From positions 124,001-188,000 of the forward strand of contig MWER01000004.1 of NCBI GenBank assembly GCA_002071175.1: DNA of 64,000 nt. The letters are read 5' to 3'. This DNA is from Bacteroidetes bacterium ADurb.Bin037. GTDB taxonomy: Bacteria; Bacteroidota; Bacteroidia; Bacteroidales; UBA932. Positions within the stretch are counted from its first letter, which is position 1; the number at the start of each line of letters is the position of its first letter. This document shows, in pieces, positions 63,560-64,000 of the stretch. Below the pieces are notes generated by a model. That model searched no databases. It saw only the letters and a program-made list of their open reading frames with translations, and was not told the origin of the DNA. Made by a program: the position numbers and the translations under genes.

Positions 63560-64000
63560 CGGAATTTTTCAGACAACAAGTCCTTGGTTGTACAAGTTGC
63601 GAACTGTCGAAAACCCGTAAACATGTGATTTTCGGGGAAGGCAATCCCAATGCAGATATTTTGATCATAGGAGAAGCTCCGGGCAGGGACGAAGATCTGA
63701 TGGGGAGGCCTTTTGTAGGTGCTTCAGGGCAATTGCTGGATAAAATCCTGGATGCCTGTAATTTTACCAGGCAAAAACATGTTTTCATCAGTAATGTCGT
63801 GAAATGCCGGCCTCCCGGGAACCGCGTCCCGTCAGCCGAGGAGGTTGCCCGTTGTATTCCCTGGTTATATGAACAGATAAAACGTATAGATCCCAAGATA
63901 ATGATCCTGTTGGGCGCAACCAGCCTGCTTTATATGGCCGGAGCAGGATACAAGATCACGCGTGATCACGGACAATGGTTCAATTGTATGGGACGTCAGA
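63556..64000 (+). CDS. family 4 (Fe-S) uracil-DNA glycosylase, 3' end cut
   Basis: First 148 codons of a thermostable-type uracil-DNA glycosylase; the gene runs off the right edge. GCTSCELSKTR contains the first two Fe-S cysteines, IGEAPGRDEDLMGRPFVGASG is shortened here to its key motif GEAPG plus GRPFVG (uracil pocket), and FISNVVKCRPPGNR is typical. A third cluster cysteine is in ARCIPWL. It removes uracil from DNA. Its start ATG overlaps the DUF134 stop by 4 bp. Confidence 0.93.
   Translation, partial: MTEFFRQQVLGCTSCELSKTRKHVIFGEGNPNADILIIGEAPGRDEDLMGRPFVGASGQLLDKILDACNFTRQKHVFISNVVKCRPPGNRVPSAEEVARCIPWLYEQIKRIDPKIMILLGATSLLYMAGAGYKITRDHGQWFNCMGRQ

Overview
The window is chromosomal DNA from a member of the Bacteroidota, most likely order Bacteroidales. 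The evidence is: promoter-like TAnnTTTG boxes in front of most transcription units; no Shine-Dalgarno sequences where I looked; lineage-typical families (DUF4254, DUF4271, DUF2723, DUF2156, fused SecDF, a RecO of the Bacteroidota type, B12-dependent NrdJ, S37 and S41 proteases, FloA with a short NfeD); and exported proteins with Bacteroidota-style lipoprotein signals. I cannot name the genus. No rRNA, insertion sequence, phage or CRISPR array was seen. Nearly all genes are housekeeping or envelope genes and all look intact; the two genes at the window edges are cut.

Layout. 1-1939 (minus): polyprenyl diphosphate synthase, DUF4254 and a GT9 glycosyltransferase. 2000-4290 (plus): rsgA and a MATE exporter. 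4296-6328 (minus): a C-terminal processing protease and a bactofilin. 6382-10157 (plus): rdgB, recO and a coupled pair of adenylating enzymes (GH3 family and LuxE-like). 10141-13194 (minus): a large DUF2723 membrane protein. 13248-15627 (plus): DUF4271, hemD, a small lipoprotein, rnpA and yidD. 15609-17432 (minus): uvrC. 17469-19674 (plus): a fused OlsF-type aminolipid acyltransferase and tadA. 19703-19857: two tRNA-Gln genes. 19886-23493 (plus): an outer-membrane HExxH/propeller protein coupled to pnuC. 23581-25506: groES-groEL with a terminator. 25582-28875 (plus): a GH95-like lipoprotein and nfo. 28797-31702 (minus): tyrS, rbfA and a LolC/E-type permease. 31774-35533 (plus): S41 lipoprotein, S37 peptidase and DUF2156. 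35511-43532 (minus): sufB, a PnuC paralogue, sufC, sufD, nrdJ, ispE and a phosphopantetheinyl transferase. 43571-44611 (plus): a ThiL-like protein. 44615-47248 (minus): rnr and lemA. 47308-52428 (plus): gpmI and dnaE. 52433-54633 (minus): a serine hydrolase and ispD. 54682-55191 (plus): a GNAT. 55196-58264 (minus): secDF. 58366-61771 (plus): a SPOR/PD40 protein, nfeD and floA. 61873-64000 (plus): tRNA-Ser, an exported superoxide dismutase, tRNA-Pro, DUF134 and a cut family-4 uracil-DNA glycosylase.

Functional themes. Isoprenoid supply (IspD, IspE, polyprenyl synthase) and the envelope (SecDF, YidD, LolC/E-like, bactofilin, FloA/NfeD, OlsF-type lipids) are well represented. DNA repair is spread through the window (UvrC, Nfo, RecO, RdgB, UDG). 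The suf operon is unusual: it carries a PnuC-family transporter between sufB and sufC, has no sufS, and faces a ThiL homologue that lacks most catalytic aspartates across a 38 bp gap.

Two genome-wide properties stand out. First, many promoter boxes lie only 3-7 nt before the start codon, which predicts leaderless or almost leaderless mRNAs. Second, all eight convergent gene pairs either overlap (17-79 bp) or are separated by 5 bp or less. I see no clearly new multi-gene defence or mobile system here; the best candidates for something undescribed are the suf/PnuC/ThiL-like locus, the GH3/LuxE-like pair, and the expression architecture itself.
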